DNA from: JAEUIT01 sp044220875 | Lineage (GTDB): Bacteria > Planctomycetota > Phycisphaerae > Phycisphaerales > SM1A02 | Reading direction: 5' to 3' | Assembly: GCA_044220875.1 (NCBI GenBank) | Contig: JBGAQH010000004.1 | Span: 434,001-498,000, forward strand | DNA: 64,000 bases | Shown: positions 52,161 to 59,964 of the stretch, piece by piece | Layout: every line of letters starts with the position of its first letter | Numbering within the stretch: the first letter of the stretch is position 1 | Translations under genes and position numbers: made by a program | The notes under the pieces: model-generated | Seen by the model: only the letters and a program-made list of their open reading frames with translations | Told to the model about the DNA's origin: nothing | The model's database searches: none

Positions 52161-52717
52161 GGCGCGAGTTCCTTGAGGAGCCACGCCCGCCCCGCCCGCC
52201 AGTCGTTGAAGGCCGTCCGTGAGGAGATGCCGAGCAGAAGTGCGGCCTCGTCAATGGTCATCGAGCCGAAGAGGTGAAGCTCGGCGATCTTGCCCTGCCG
52301 AGGATCGAGTTCGGTGAGCCGGGCGAGGGCATCATCGACGTCGACCACCTCGAAGGGAGCTTGCGAGAGCACGCCGAGGGCCCGAGCGTCGAGCGTGACC
52401 GGTGGCCGACCGCTGCCCCGCTTGGCGGCCTGCTCCCGGCGGGCGTAGTCGACCAGGACGCGGCGCATCTGCGCGGCGGCGATGGCCAGGAATTCGCCCT
52501 CGCTCTCGTAGGTTCGTTCCGTCTCGCTGAGGCGCATGAACGCCTCGTGCACGAGGGCCGTCGCCTGAAGCAGACGCTTCGACTGCTCGGCCCGAATGAA
52601 CGCCGCGGCCAGCCCGCGCAACCGACCATAGGCCTGCGGAAAGAGCGTGTGAACGCCATGCCCGTCGCCGGACTGCCCCTCCCCGCGTGCTTCGTCAGGC
52701 TGATTGGACTGGTGCAT
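52157..52717 (-). CDS. ECF-family RNA polymerase sigma factor
   Basis: 186 residues from ATG 52717 (another in-frame ATG lies ten codons upstream; no strong ribosome-binding site separates them). Region 2: L-L-Q-A-T-A-L-V-H-E-A-F-M-R-L and E-F-L-A-I-A-A-A-Q-M-R-R-V-L-V-D-Y-A-R-R, as in the planctomycete ECF-type sigma family. Region 4: L-D-P-R-Q-G-K-I-A-E-L-H-L-F-G-S-M-T-I-D-E-A-A-L-L-L-G-I-S-S-R-T. The stop overlaps the kinase GTG start by four bases. The kinase is likely its regulator; target promoters are unknown, though the spaced motif found in front of the large genes of this window is a candidate. Confidence 0.92.
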   Translation of the reverse strand: MHQSNQPDEARGEGQSGDGHGVHTLFPQAYGRLRGLAAAFIRAEQSKRLLQATALVHEAFMRLSETERTYESEGEFLAIAAAQMRRVLVDYARREQAAKRGSGRPPVTLDARALGVLSQAPFEVVDVDDALARLTELDPRQGKIAELHLFGSMTIDEAALLLGISSRTAFNDWRAGRAWLLKELAP

Positions 52718-52970
52718 CGGACCGCTCAGACGCCGTGACAGGTGCATCCCGAGACGCGGCGACGAACATAACCGCTCGGAGCGCAATGGCACAACACCTT
52801 CCGTCGCATACGGTCGCGAATCGTTGGGGCGATGCCGGAACGCCAATCGCTGATGTGGCCGAGGGCCGTGCATGCACGCATGAAGCGCAGGATCCGGGCC
52901 GCGACTGCATCGAAGTGGCCCGAGGACCTCCGATCGATCTTCGTGAAAATGCACCGGCCTGCCTTGCACC

Positions 52971-52988
52971 ATACCAACTAGTCGGTAT
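52971..52988. promoter_or_regulatory. TetR-type operator palindrome
   Basis: ATACCAACTAGTCGGTAT is an 18-bp inverted repeat with a single mismatched pair (ATACC-R-ACTAGT-Y-GGTAT). It lies 32 bp before the start of the TetR-family gene, the usual place for an autoregulatory operator. Confidence 0.75.
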
Positions 52989-53020
52989 GTTGTCCCCGCC
53001 GACCGCCGGCACCCCTCCCC

Positions 53021-53701
53021 ATGCCCCGCCCCCACGCTCGCCGTCCATCCCCGAAACAGGCCTCTCCTGCCGTCCCTCCCGACGCCGGTGCCCACGCTTC
53101 GAAGTCCCGGCTTCTCGACGCCGCCCTCAACGTGATTCGCTCGAAGGGCTACGCGGCGACGACGATCGACGACATCTGCGCGGCGGCGCACCTGACCAAG
53201 GGCAGCTTCTTCCATCACTTCGACAGCAAGGAATCGCTCGCCCTCGCCGCGGCCGACCACTTTGCCGCGATGGCCGCCGGGCTCTTCCGCACCGCTCCCT
53301 ACCACGCCCATGACGACCCGCTCGATCGGGTGCTCGGCTACGTCGACTTCCGGGCCGCGATCCTCCGCGGCGAGATTCCCCAGTTCACCTGCCTCCTCGG
53401 CACACTCGTGCAGGAGACCTACGAGTCGCATCCGGCGATCCGCACAGCATGTGACCGGCACATCAGCGAGCACGCCGCTCAGGTCGCCAAGGACATCGCC
53501 GAGGCCAAGCGCCTGTATGCCCCGAAGGCCTCGTGGACCGCCGAGAGCCTCGCCCTCTTCACCCAAGCCTCGCTGCAGGGCGCCTTCGTCCTCGCCAAGG
53601 CCCGCAACGGACCCGCCATCGCGACGCAGTGCATCGGGCATCTGCGGCGCTATGTCGAACTCCTCTTCGCTCATACCAACCGGAAGGACACCCGCTCATG
53701 A
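53021..53701 (+). CDS. TetR/AcrR-family transcriptional regulator
   Basis: 226 residues. The DNA-binding helix-turn-helix is at about 28-75: K-S-R-L-L-D-A-A-L-N-V-I, G-Y-A-A-T-T-I-D-D-I-C-A-A-A-H-L-T-K-G-S-F-F-H-H-F. The C-terminal part is an all-helical ligand or dimer domain with two cysteines (T-C-L-L-G-T-L-V-Q-E). The first 25 residues are Pro/Ala-rich and the true start could be later; no clear ribosome-binding site precedes ATG 53021. A palindromic operator sits just upstream and the stop overlaps the VOC gene start (ATGA), so it probably represses a two-gene operon including itself. The inducer is unknown. Confidence 0.93.
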   Translation: MPRPHARRPSPKQASPAVPPDAGAHASKSRLLDAALNVIRSKGYAATTIDDICAAAHLTKGSFFHHFDSKESLALAAADHFAAMAAGLFRTAPYHAHDDPLDRVLGYVDFRAAILRGEIPQFTCLLGTLVQETYESHPAIRTACDRHISEHAAQVAKDIAEAKRLYAPKASWTAESLALFTQASLQGAFVLAKARNGPAIATQCIGHLRRYVELLFAHTNRKDTRS

Positions 53702-54159
53702 CGACCGCCGCCTGCCAATCGCCCTCCCAATGCACGACCACCACCCGCTCCGTGCAACCCTGCCTCATGTTCGGCGGCCGATGCGAAGAGGCCCTCGCCT
53801 TCTACCGCGCGGCCGTCGGTGCCGAGATCGACATGGTGCTGCACTTCAACGAAAGCCCCGAACCGACGCCGCCGGGCATCCTCGCACCCGGCTTCGACGC
53901 CAAGGTCATGCACGCCGCGTTCCGCATCGGATCGAGCACCCTCTACGCCTCCGACGGGTGCGGCCCGGACACGCATTTCCATGGCTTTTCGCTCTCCCTC
54001 GCGGTGCCGACCGAAGCCGACGCGGACCGCTGCTTCAACGCCCTCGCCGACGGCGGGCAGGTCCGGATGCCGCTCTGCAAGACCTTCTGGTCGCCCCGCT
54101 TCGGCATGCTGACCGATCGCTTCGGCATTGCCTGGATGGTGATCGTTCCCGGCACGTGA
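53698..54159 (+). CDS. VOC-superfamily (PhnB/glyoxalase-like) protein
   Basis: 153 residues from ATG 53698, overlapping the TetR stop. Features of PhnB-like VOC proteins: Q-P-C-L-M-F-G-G-R-C-E-E-A-L-A-F-Y-R, G-A-E-I-D-M-V-L-H-F-N-E, V-M-H-A-A-F-R-I-G, and F-W-S-P-R-F-G-M-L-T-D-R-F-G-I-A-W-M-V at the end. The fold carries out isomerase, dioxygenase or resistance functions; for the PhnB-like branch the substrate is generally not known. Control by the adjacent TetR regulator points to a stress or xenobiotic response, which is inference. Confidence 0.9.
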   Translation: MTTAACQSPSQCTTTTRSVQPCLMFGGRCEEALAFYRAAVGAEIDMVLHFNESPEPTPPGILAPGFDAKVMHAAFRIGSSTLYASDGCGPDTHFHGFSLSLAVPTEADADRCFNALADGGQVRMPLCKTFWSPRFGMLTDRFGIAWMVIVPGT

Positions 54160-54214
54160 ATGCACCGTGATCCCGGCGGGCGGCAGACGGCGCGAGTGCC
54201 TGTGGAGCCCCCAC

Positions 54215-56734
54215 ATGCCCAGCCCGTTGCACTGCGCCGCCTCTTCCGTCTCAGCCCGTGGCCGCGTCCGAGCGTTGTCGCTCGCCGCGGCCGCTGGCCT
54301 TTCGCTCGCCGCCGCCTCGCCGTCGTTCGCCGCGGTCATCCTCGTCCGGGCATCGCAGGATCTCCCCCTCGCCCAACAGGATGGGACGACCTGGACGACG
54401 GCGTACCAGTCGCTCCAGAAGGGACTGCTCGTGGCGGTCGCCGGCGACGAGATCCGCCTCGCCGGCGGCACCTATGCGCCAACCGCCGGGGCTGATCGGA
54501 CGGCGACCTTCGCGCTCAAGAACGGCGTGACGATCCGCGGCGGATTCCTGGGCAACGACGGCTTTCCCGACTTCCGCAACGTCTGGGAGTTCGTGACGAC
54601 GCTCTCGGGCGAAATCGGCAACCCGTCGAGCATCGCCGACAACAGCTTCCACGTCGTGACCGCCGCGAGCGTCAACACATCGGCGATCCTTGAGGGAGTG
54701 GTGATCGCCGGCGGCAACGCGAACGGTGCCGGCAACGACGGCATCGGCGGCGGCATGCTGGTGAACGGGGCGTCGCCGCTGGTGGTCCGCTGCCTCTTCC
54801 GCGACAACCACGCCACGAAGGGCGCCGGCATCGGGCGGCTCTCGGGCATCACCGCAGCCTCGGGCCTCCTGATCAGCGACTCGGTCTTCGACGCCAACGT
54901 CGCCAGCCAAGGGGCGGCGATCTTCGCCCAGACCTCACCGGTGCAGCTCTTCTGCTCGACGGTGCGGGACAACGTCTCGGCCGCTGCGGTGGACCTGACC
55001 GGCATCGCCGGCACCAGCACCTTCTCGAGCGTCATCCTCTACGGGAACACCGGCGGCGCGACGACCGAGGAATCGCAGTTCCGAATCACCGGCGCACCGC
55101 TCGTGGTCACGCGGAGCTGTATCGAGGGCTGGAACAACGTCGCTCCGTCGAGCCCGACGACGATCGCGTCGAATCCGATGTTCCTCTATCCGGCCGGCGC
55201 CATCATCACGATCACGAATCGATACCGACTCCGCGGCGACTCGCCCTGCATCGACCAGGGCGAATGCGGCATCGCCGACTCGGCCGATCTCGACGGCGAC
55301 GGACTGACCTCGGAGATCCTGAGCCGCGACTTCACCGACGACCTCCGGCAGATCGATGACCTGCTCTCGCCCAACGGCGGCGCGCCGACCGGCGGACTCG
55401 CCGACATGGGCGCCTGCGAACATCATCGCCCGCGCACGGTGCTGGTGAATCACGCGGCGACCGGCGCCAACAACGGCACCACCTGGACCGACGCCTACGT
55501 GCTTCTCCAATCGGCGATCGCGGAGCTGGCCGCCCTCCCGCCCGGCGAGACGCCCGAGATCTGGGTCGCCCAAGGCACCTACAAGCCGACGACCGGCAGC
55601 GACCCGCTCGCGAGCTTCGTTCCCCCGCCGAACACCTCGATCCTCGGCGGCTTTGTGGGCGGCGAGCGGAGCCGATCGCTTCGCAACTGGCGAACGCACC
55701 CGACGATTCTGTCGGGCGAGCTCGGGCCAGCGGGGCCGGCGGGCAACTCTCGTCACGTCGTCCGCTTCACGGGCGGCAGCTCGCTCATCGACGGCTTCGT
55801 GATCCGGGATGGCGCGGCCATCGCGAGCGAGGGAGGCGGTGGCGTCCGCGCCGACGCCGGCGCCAGCGCCCGCATCTATCACTGCGTCATCACCGCCAAC
55901 ACCGGCGACGGACCTGGCTCGGGCGTCGCCTGCGTCGGCGGCAACGGCGACCTCGTCCTGCTCGGCTACACGGCGGTCGTCGGCAACAGCGCGACCGGTG
56001 GCGGCATCGCCGGCCTCGTCTTCGGCGGCACCGCATCGAATCGCCTGGAGCGTTGCCTCATCGCCGGAAACGTCTCGGCAAGTCCGTCGGTACCGGGCGG
56101 AGCGCAGTTCAACGGCGTCTCCGGCGGCACCTCGGTCTTCGTGAAGACCGTCGTGATCGCGGCGAACCAGGCGGGCGGATCAAGCGCCTTCACGGCGCAA
56201 TGCACGACGAACGGGTTTCCCGTCGTCTTTGACCATTGCGCGATGCAGAACTACGCCGGTCCGCCGGCCGGCGTGAACGCGAACGGGACGTTCGCGACCG
56301 ACGCGACGGGCGGCATGATCGACGCGAACGGCCCCGACAACGTGTACGGGACCCTCGACGACAACTACGTACCCGCCCCCTGTTCGGACCTTCTCGACGC
56401 CGGCCCCCTGACCGTCGGGCTCGGCGAGCTTCTCGTCGATCTCAACGACAACGGGTTCTTCGACTTCAAGCTCGACGATCTCTACGGGCAGCCTGCCCCG
56501 ATCGACCTGCCGATCGCGAACGCTCCGTCGTCCACGGTCATCGACATCGGTGTCGCCGAAGCCCAGATCGCCTCGGCGGGCAGCCCCGACCTCAACGGCG
56601 ACGGCATCGTTGACGCGAGCGACCTCGCCCTGCTGCTCGGAGCGTGGAACACGGTGAGCAGCACCTTCGACCTGACGAGCGACTGCGTCGTCGACGCGGC
56701 CGACCTTGCGGTGCTGCTCGGGGCGTGGGACTGA
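54215..56734 (+). CDS. Choice-of-anchor Q beta-helix surface protein, paralogue 2
   Basis: 839 residues from ATG 54215, which has GGAG seven bases upstream. A signal peptide covers about 1-40 (R-A-L-S-L-A-A-A-A-G-L-S-L-A-A-A). It has two tandem halves like the gene at 15579: T-W-T-T-A-Y-Q-S-L-Q-K-G-L..D-E-I-R-L-A-G-G-T-Y-A-P-T and I-W-V-A-Q-G-T-Y-K-P-T-T-G-S-D, each followed by beta-helix turns and the I-L-S-G-E-L-G element. The tail has the dockerin-like pair D-L-N-G-D-G-I-V-D-A-S-D-L-A and D-C-V-V-D-A-A-D-L-A. In the first half the usual G-F-A-G-N/T-E is G-F-L-G-N-D. It is separated from paralogue 3 by the inverted-repeat element. Confidence 0.88.
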   Translation: MPSPLHCAASSVSARGRVRALSLAAAAGLSLAAASPSFAAVILVRASQDLPLAQQDGTTWTTAYQSLQKGLLVAVAGDEIRLAGGTYAPTAGADRTATFALKNGVTIRGGFLGNDGFPDFRNVWEFVTTLSGEIGNPSSIADNSFHVVTAASVNTSAILEGVVIAGGNANGAGNDGIGGGMLVNGASPLVVRCLFRDNHATKGAGIGRLSGITAASGLLISDSVFDANVASQGAAIFAQTSPVQLFCSTVRDNVSAAAVDLTGIAGTSTFSSVILYGNTGGATTEESQFRITGAPLVVTRSCIEGWNNVAPSSPTTIASNPMFLYPAGAIITITNRYRLRGDSPCIDQGECGIADSADLDGDGLTSEILSRDFTDDLRQIDDLLSPNGGAPTGGLADMGACEHHRPRTVLVNHAATGANNGTTWTDAYVLLQSAIAELAALPPGETPEIWVAQGTYKPTTGSDPLASFVPPPNTSILGGFVGGERSRSLRNWRTHPTILSGELGPAGPAGNSRHVVRFTGGSSLIDGFVIRDGAAIASEGGGGVRADAGASARIYHCVITANTGDGPGSGVACVGGNGDLVLLGYTAVVGNSATGGGIAGLVFGGTASNRLERCLIAGNVSASPSVPGGAQFNGVSGGTSVFVKTVVIAANQAGGSSAFTAQCTTNGFPVVFDHCAMQNYAGPPAGVNANGTFATDATGGMIDANGPDNVYGTLDDNYVPAPCSDLLDAGPLTVGLGELLVDLNDNGFFDFKLDDLYGQPAPIDLPIANAPSSTVIDIGVAEAQIASAGSPDLNGDGIVDASDLALLLGAWNTVSSTFDLTSDCVVDAADLAVLLGAWD

Positions 56735-56735
56735 C

Positions 56736-57109
56736 GGGGGGGATTCAACACAGAGGCACGGACGACGCAGCCTTCTGCAAGCTTCGCGTTGTTCATTCAC
56801 CACAGAGGACACAGAGAGCACAGAGGGGGGCACAGAGCGGGAACGCCTGGATATCGGAAAGAGGGTGGCCAGCGCCGCCATCACATTGGGGAACGACCGC
56901 TCGTGCCTCCCTGCCCACTCTGGTGCTGAAGCATCTGTCACCGCGACGATCGCCGAACGTTCCATCGCACGTCGGCAGTTCGACTTCACCCGTTCTCCTG
57001 CTCCGACGCCTTCTCTGTGCCCCCTCTGTGCTCTCTGTGTCCTCTGTGGTGCGCCTGGTCGAATTGTGCAGAAGGCTGAGTCGTCGGCGCCTCTGTGTTG
57101 AATCCCCCC
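56736..57109. repeat. Inverted-repeat (MITE-like) element, copy B
   Basis: The left arm (56736 to about 56840) and right arm (about 57011-57109) are reverse complements over about 100 bp. Both outer ends read GGGGGGATTCAACACAGAGG inward, followed by CAGCCTTCTGCA and CACCACAGAGGACACAGAGA, then GCACAGAG. The 170-bp interior has no coding signal. It starts two bases after the stop of one beta-helix gene and ends 44 bp before the start of the next. The inner words are shared with copy A at 12159-12438, which lacks the GGGGGGATTCAACACAGAGG end. No transposase is present, so movement could only be in trans. Confidence 0.88.
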
Positions 57110-57153
57110 AACTCCATGATCCCGGCCCGCGCCGATGGCGCGTCCGGAGGACC

Positions 57154-59685
57154 ATGAGCACGCGCCTTTACCGCATACCAACCGTCGCCGCCCTCGCAGT
57201 CTCTGCCGCATCCCTCCTCCTGAACGGCACTGCCAGCGCCAGTGTCATTTTCGTCCGAGCCAGCCAGGCCTTGCCGCTTGCCCTCCAGACCGGGACGACG
57301 TGGACCCTCGCATACAAGGATCTCCAGGTCGCGCTCGCGTCGGCGACGGCCGGCGACGAGATCTGGATCGCCCAGGGGACCTACAAGCCGACCACGACGA
57401 CCAACCGCTCGATCAGCTTCAGCCTGAAGAACAACGTTGACCTCATCGGCGGCTTCGCCGGCAACGAAACGCTGAAGGGCCAGCGGGACATCCTGGCCCA
57501 TCCGACGATCCTGAGCGGCGAGATCGGGACGCCCGCGCTCAACGACAACTCCTTCCACGTCCTCTTTTGCGACGGGACGATCTCGGCGCTCACGGCCCTC
57601 GACGGCCTGGTCATCACCCGCGGATCGGCGACCGGAGGGGGCGGCGACAATGCCGGCGCCGGCGCCATTGTGGCGAACTCGCGCGTCTTCTTCACCTCAT
57701 GCATCTTCCGAGACAACGCGTCCAATGCCAACGGCAGCGCCGCGCTCCTCACGGGATCCATCCTCGGCCGTCGCCCCCAGTTCGCCAACTGCGTCTTCAC
57801 GGGAAACACGTCGAAGGCCATTTCGATCCAGAATGACGAATCCACCACCATTGTGAATTGCACCATCGTCGGCAACGGCGGCGGATTCAACTGCATCGGT
57901 GCGACGGCCGGAACGCTCATGGTCGCCAACAGCATCATCACCGAGAATGGCGACGGCAGCGAGCTCGCCCAGTTCAGCCTGACCAACGTGCCCAACAACA
58001 ACTTCGTCCACTGCTTCATTCAGGGCTGGGACGACGTGAACCCGTCGGGCAACCTCGTGTCGTCGGCTGACCCGGGCATGATCGACCCCGACGGTGACGA
58101 CGACATCTTCGGCACGGCGGACGACAACGTGCGGCTCCGCGGCGACGCCCTCGCGATCGACGCCGGACACAACGGCTTCGGGTTTGTCGATTCGCCCGAC
58201 GCCGATGATGACGGCAACACGTCGGAGGCATACCCCTTCGACATCGCGAGCAATCCTCGCCGCCTCGACGATCCGTTCATCGCCGACACCCCCGGCGGCG
58301 TGGTCGGCCCGCATCCGGACTGCGGCGCCTTCGAGTTCGCCCGGCCGCGAACGATCTTTGTCGACGCCGATGCGACGGGAGCGAACAACGGCTCCTCGTG
58401 GAATAACGCCTACACGCTCCTGCAGAGCGCGATCCAGGAACTGAACGACCCGAAGTTCGGCGGCGACGGCGAGATCTGGGTCGCCGAGGGAACCTACAAG
58501 CCAAGTACCGTGAACGATCCTGCGGCGAGTTTCATCCCGGGCGCGGGACTTCATCTCTTCGGCGGCTTCATCGGCAACGGGCTCGGCGGTTTCGAGCTTG
58601 ATCGCTCGCTCCGCGACTGGCAGGCCCATCCGACGATCCTCTCCGGCGAGCTCGGCGCGGCGGGTGCGGCCGGCAACTCGCGACACGTCGTTCTCTACAC
58701 CGGTCCCTTCGTCACCAACACCCTGCTCGACGGCTTCCGCATCAGCGACGGCGTCGCCCAGTCGGCGGGCGGTCCCGGCGGCGGCATCGCAATCTTGAAC
58801 GATGCGAGTCCGACGATTCGCAACTGCTCGATCGTCAACAACACCTCGACCGACGGCACCGGCGGCGCAGGGGTCTTCATCGGCGGCACCGCCGCCGGCG
58901 ACGCCCGGCTCGTCCAGTGCGCGGTGGTGAACAACGGCGGTGTGGTGAGCGGCGCCGGCGCCGGGGTCCTGGTCGACGCCGAAAGCGCGGTCATCGCCCA
59001 CTGCGTCATCGCGGCGAACAAGTCCTCCTCCGCCGGCGATGCCGGCGGCATCCAGTTCACGACCGACACCTCGACGCCGAAACTCACCAACAGCCTGATC
59101 TTCTCGAACACCGGCGGCGTCGGAGCTGCGGTCGGCAACCAACTGAAGCATGTCGGTGCCGGCTCGGTGCAGATGACCTGCTGTTCGGTCCAGGGATTCG
59201 CGGGGTTCGTCTCCGGATTCACATCGGCGAATTGCCTCGCGTTTGCCTCGATCCAGATCGTCGACGGCAACGGCGCCGACAACACCTTCGGCACGCTGGA
59301 CGACGACTTCCGGCCGGTCCCCTGCTCGGACCTCATCGACGCCGGCGACAACAACGGCATTGCCCTCGATGCCGGCGACATCGATGGCGACGGCGTGGAC
59401 ACCGACGCCCTGCCCACGGACTTCAGCCAGCGCGGACGCCGCGTGGAAATGCCGGTGCCCAACAGCGGACTCGGCACGGGCGCTGCGGTGGACATCGGAC
59501 TCTTCGAGTTCCAGCTCGCCGACCTGCCGGATCCCGACTTCAACAACGACGGGCAGGTCGATGCCGCGGACCTGGCGATTCTCCTCGGAGCGTGGCTCGC
59601 CGTCGGCGGCGAGCATGACCTCAACGGCGACTGCACGGTGGACGCGAGCGATCTCGCGATCCTGCTCGGGGCGTGGACGGCGTAA
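57154..59685 (+). CDS. Choice-of-anchor Q beta-helix surface protein, paralogue 3
   Basis: 843 residues from ATG 57154, with a strong GGAGG five to nine bases upstream. Signal peptide to about residue 29 (A-S-L-L-L-N-G-T-A-S-A-S). Halves start at W-T-L-A-Y-K-D-L-Q-V-A-L-A-S-A-T-A-G-D-E-I-W-I-A and at S-W-N-N-A-Y-T-L-L-Q-S-A-I-Q-E-L. Closest in plan to paralogue 1 (Q-R-D-I-L-A-H-P-T-I-L-S-G-E-I-G). The tail has two dockerin-like repeats (D-F-N-N-D-G-Q-V-D-A-A-D-L-A and D-C-T-V-D-A-S-D-L-A). Located between the MITE-like element and a hairpin at 59852. Confidence 0.88.
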   Translation: MSTRLYRIPTVAALAVSAASLLLNGTASASVIFVRASQALPLALQTGTTWTLAYKDLQVALASATAGDEIWIAQGTYKPTTTTNRSISFSLKNNVDLIGGFAGNETLKGQRDILAHPTILSGEIGTPALNDNSFHVLFCDGTISALTALDGLVITRGSATGGGGDNAGAGAIVANSRVFFTSCIFRDNASNANGSAALLTGSILGRRPQFANCVFTGNTSKAISIQNDESTTIVNCTIVGNGGGFNCIGATAGTLMVANSIITENGDGSELAQFSLTNVPNNNFVHCFIQGWDDVNPSGNLVSSADPGMIDPDGDDDIFGTADDNVRLRGDALAIDAGHNGFGFVDSPDADDDGNTSEAYPFDIASNPRRLDDPFIADTPGGVVGPHPDCGAFEFARPRTIFVDADATGANNGSSWNNAYTLLQSAIQELNDPKFGGDGEIWVAEGTYKPSTVNDPAASFIPGAGLHLFGGFIGNGLGGFELDRSLRDWQAHPTILSGELGAAGAAGNSRHVVLYTGPFVTNTLLDGFRISDGVAQSAGGPGGGIAILNDASPTIRNCSIVNNTSTDGTGGAGVFIGGTAAGDARLVQCAVVNNGGVVSGAGAGVLVDAESAVIAHCVIAANKSSSAGDAGGIQFTTDTSTPKLTNSLIFSNTGGVGAAVGNQLKHVGAGSVQMTCCSVQGFAGFVSGFTSANCLAFASIQIVDGNGADNTFGTLDDDFRPVPCSDLIDAGDNNGIALDAGDIDGDGVDTDALPTDFSQRGRRVEMPVPNSGLGTGAAVDIGLFEFQLADLPDPDFNNDGQVDAADLAILLGAWLAVGGEHDLNGDCTVDASDLAILLGAWTA

Positions 59686-59728
59686 ATCGGCGACGGCATC
59701 TCCGCGCGAGTCGTGGGGGTCGGCGGAG

Positions 59729-59830
59729 TCACCCTCCGCACGGCCCCCATGCTCCCAGGAGGATCGCAAGGTCCGGCCCGCCGACGACGCCATCCTGGTC
59801 ACGGTCGCCGATGCGCCTGCAGGTGTCCGA
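59729..59830 (-). pseudogene. Orphan dockerin-like 3' fragment
   Basis: A minus-strand frame ending at TGA 59729-59731 encodes G-D-R-D-Q-D-G-V-V-G-G-P-D-L-A-I-L-L-G-A-W-G plus P-C-G-G, a standard dockerin-like repeat with the usual C-terminal C-G-G. There is no matching upstream domain and a hairpin lies just upstream at 59852, so this looks like the remnant of a lost exported-protein gene. Confidence 0.65.
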
Positions 59831-59851
59831 GTTCACGCGAGTCAAACGAAA

Positions 59852-59889
59852 GCGGGCCGGCGGCGATCCGAGGATCGACGCCGGCCCGC
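59852..59889. terminator. Strong hairpin between convergent genes
   Basis: GCGGGCCGGCG pairs with CGCCGGCCCGC (11 bp) and inside it GATCC pairs with GGATC. It lies between the plus-strand beta-helix gene and the minus-strand gene ending at 59965, and would fold on either transcript. No T-run follows. Confidence 0.7.
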
Positions 59890-59964
59890 GATGTCATGAG
59901 TGCCGAAACGCTGGCCAGTCCAGAGTGTGCGCCTGCTGGGCGCTACTCACGGCCCAGCGTGGCA

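Noticed and set aside
56644..57153. Fusion of beta-helix paralogue 3 with sequence upstream across the inverted-repeat element
   Set aside because: The open frame through the repeat is accidental; ATG 57154 has a strong GGAGG and a signal peptide right after it.
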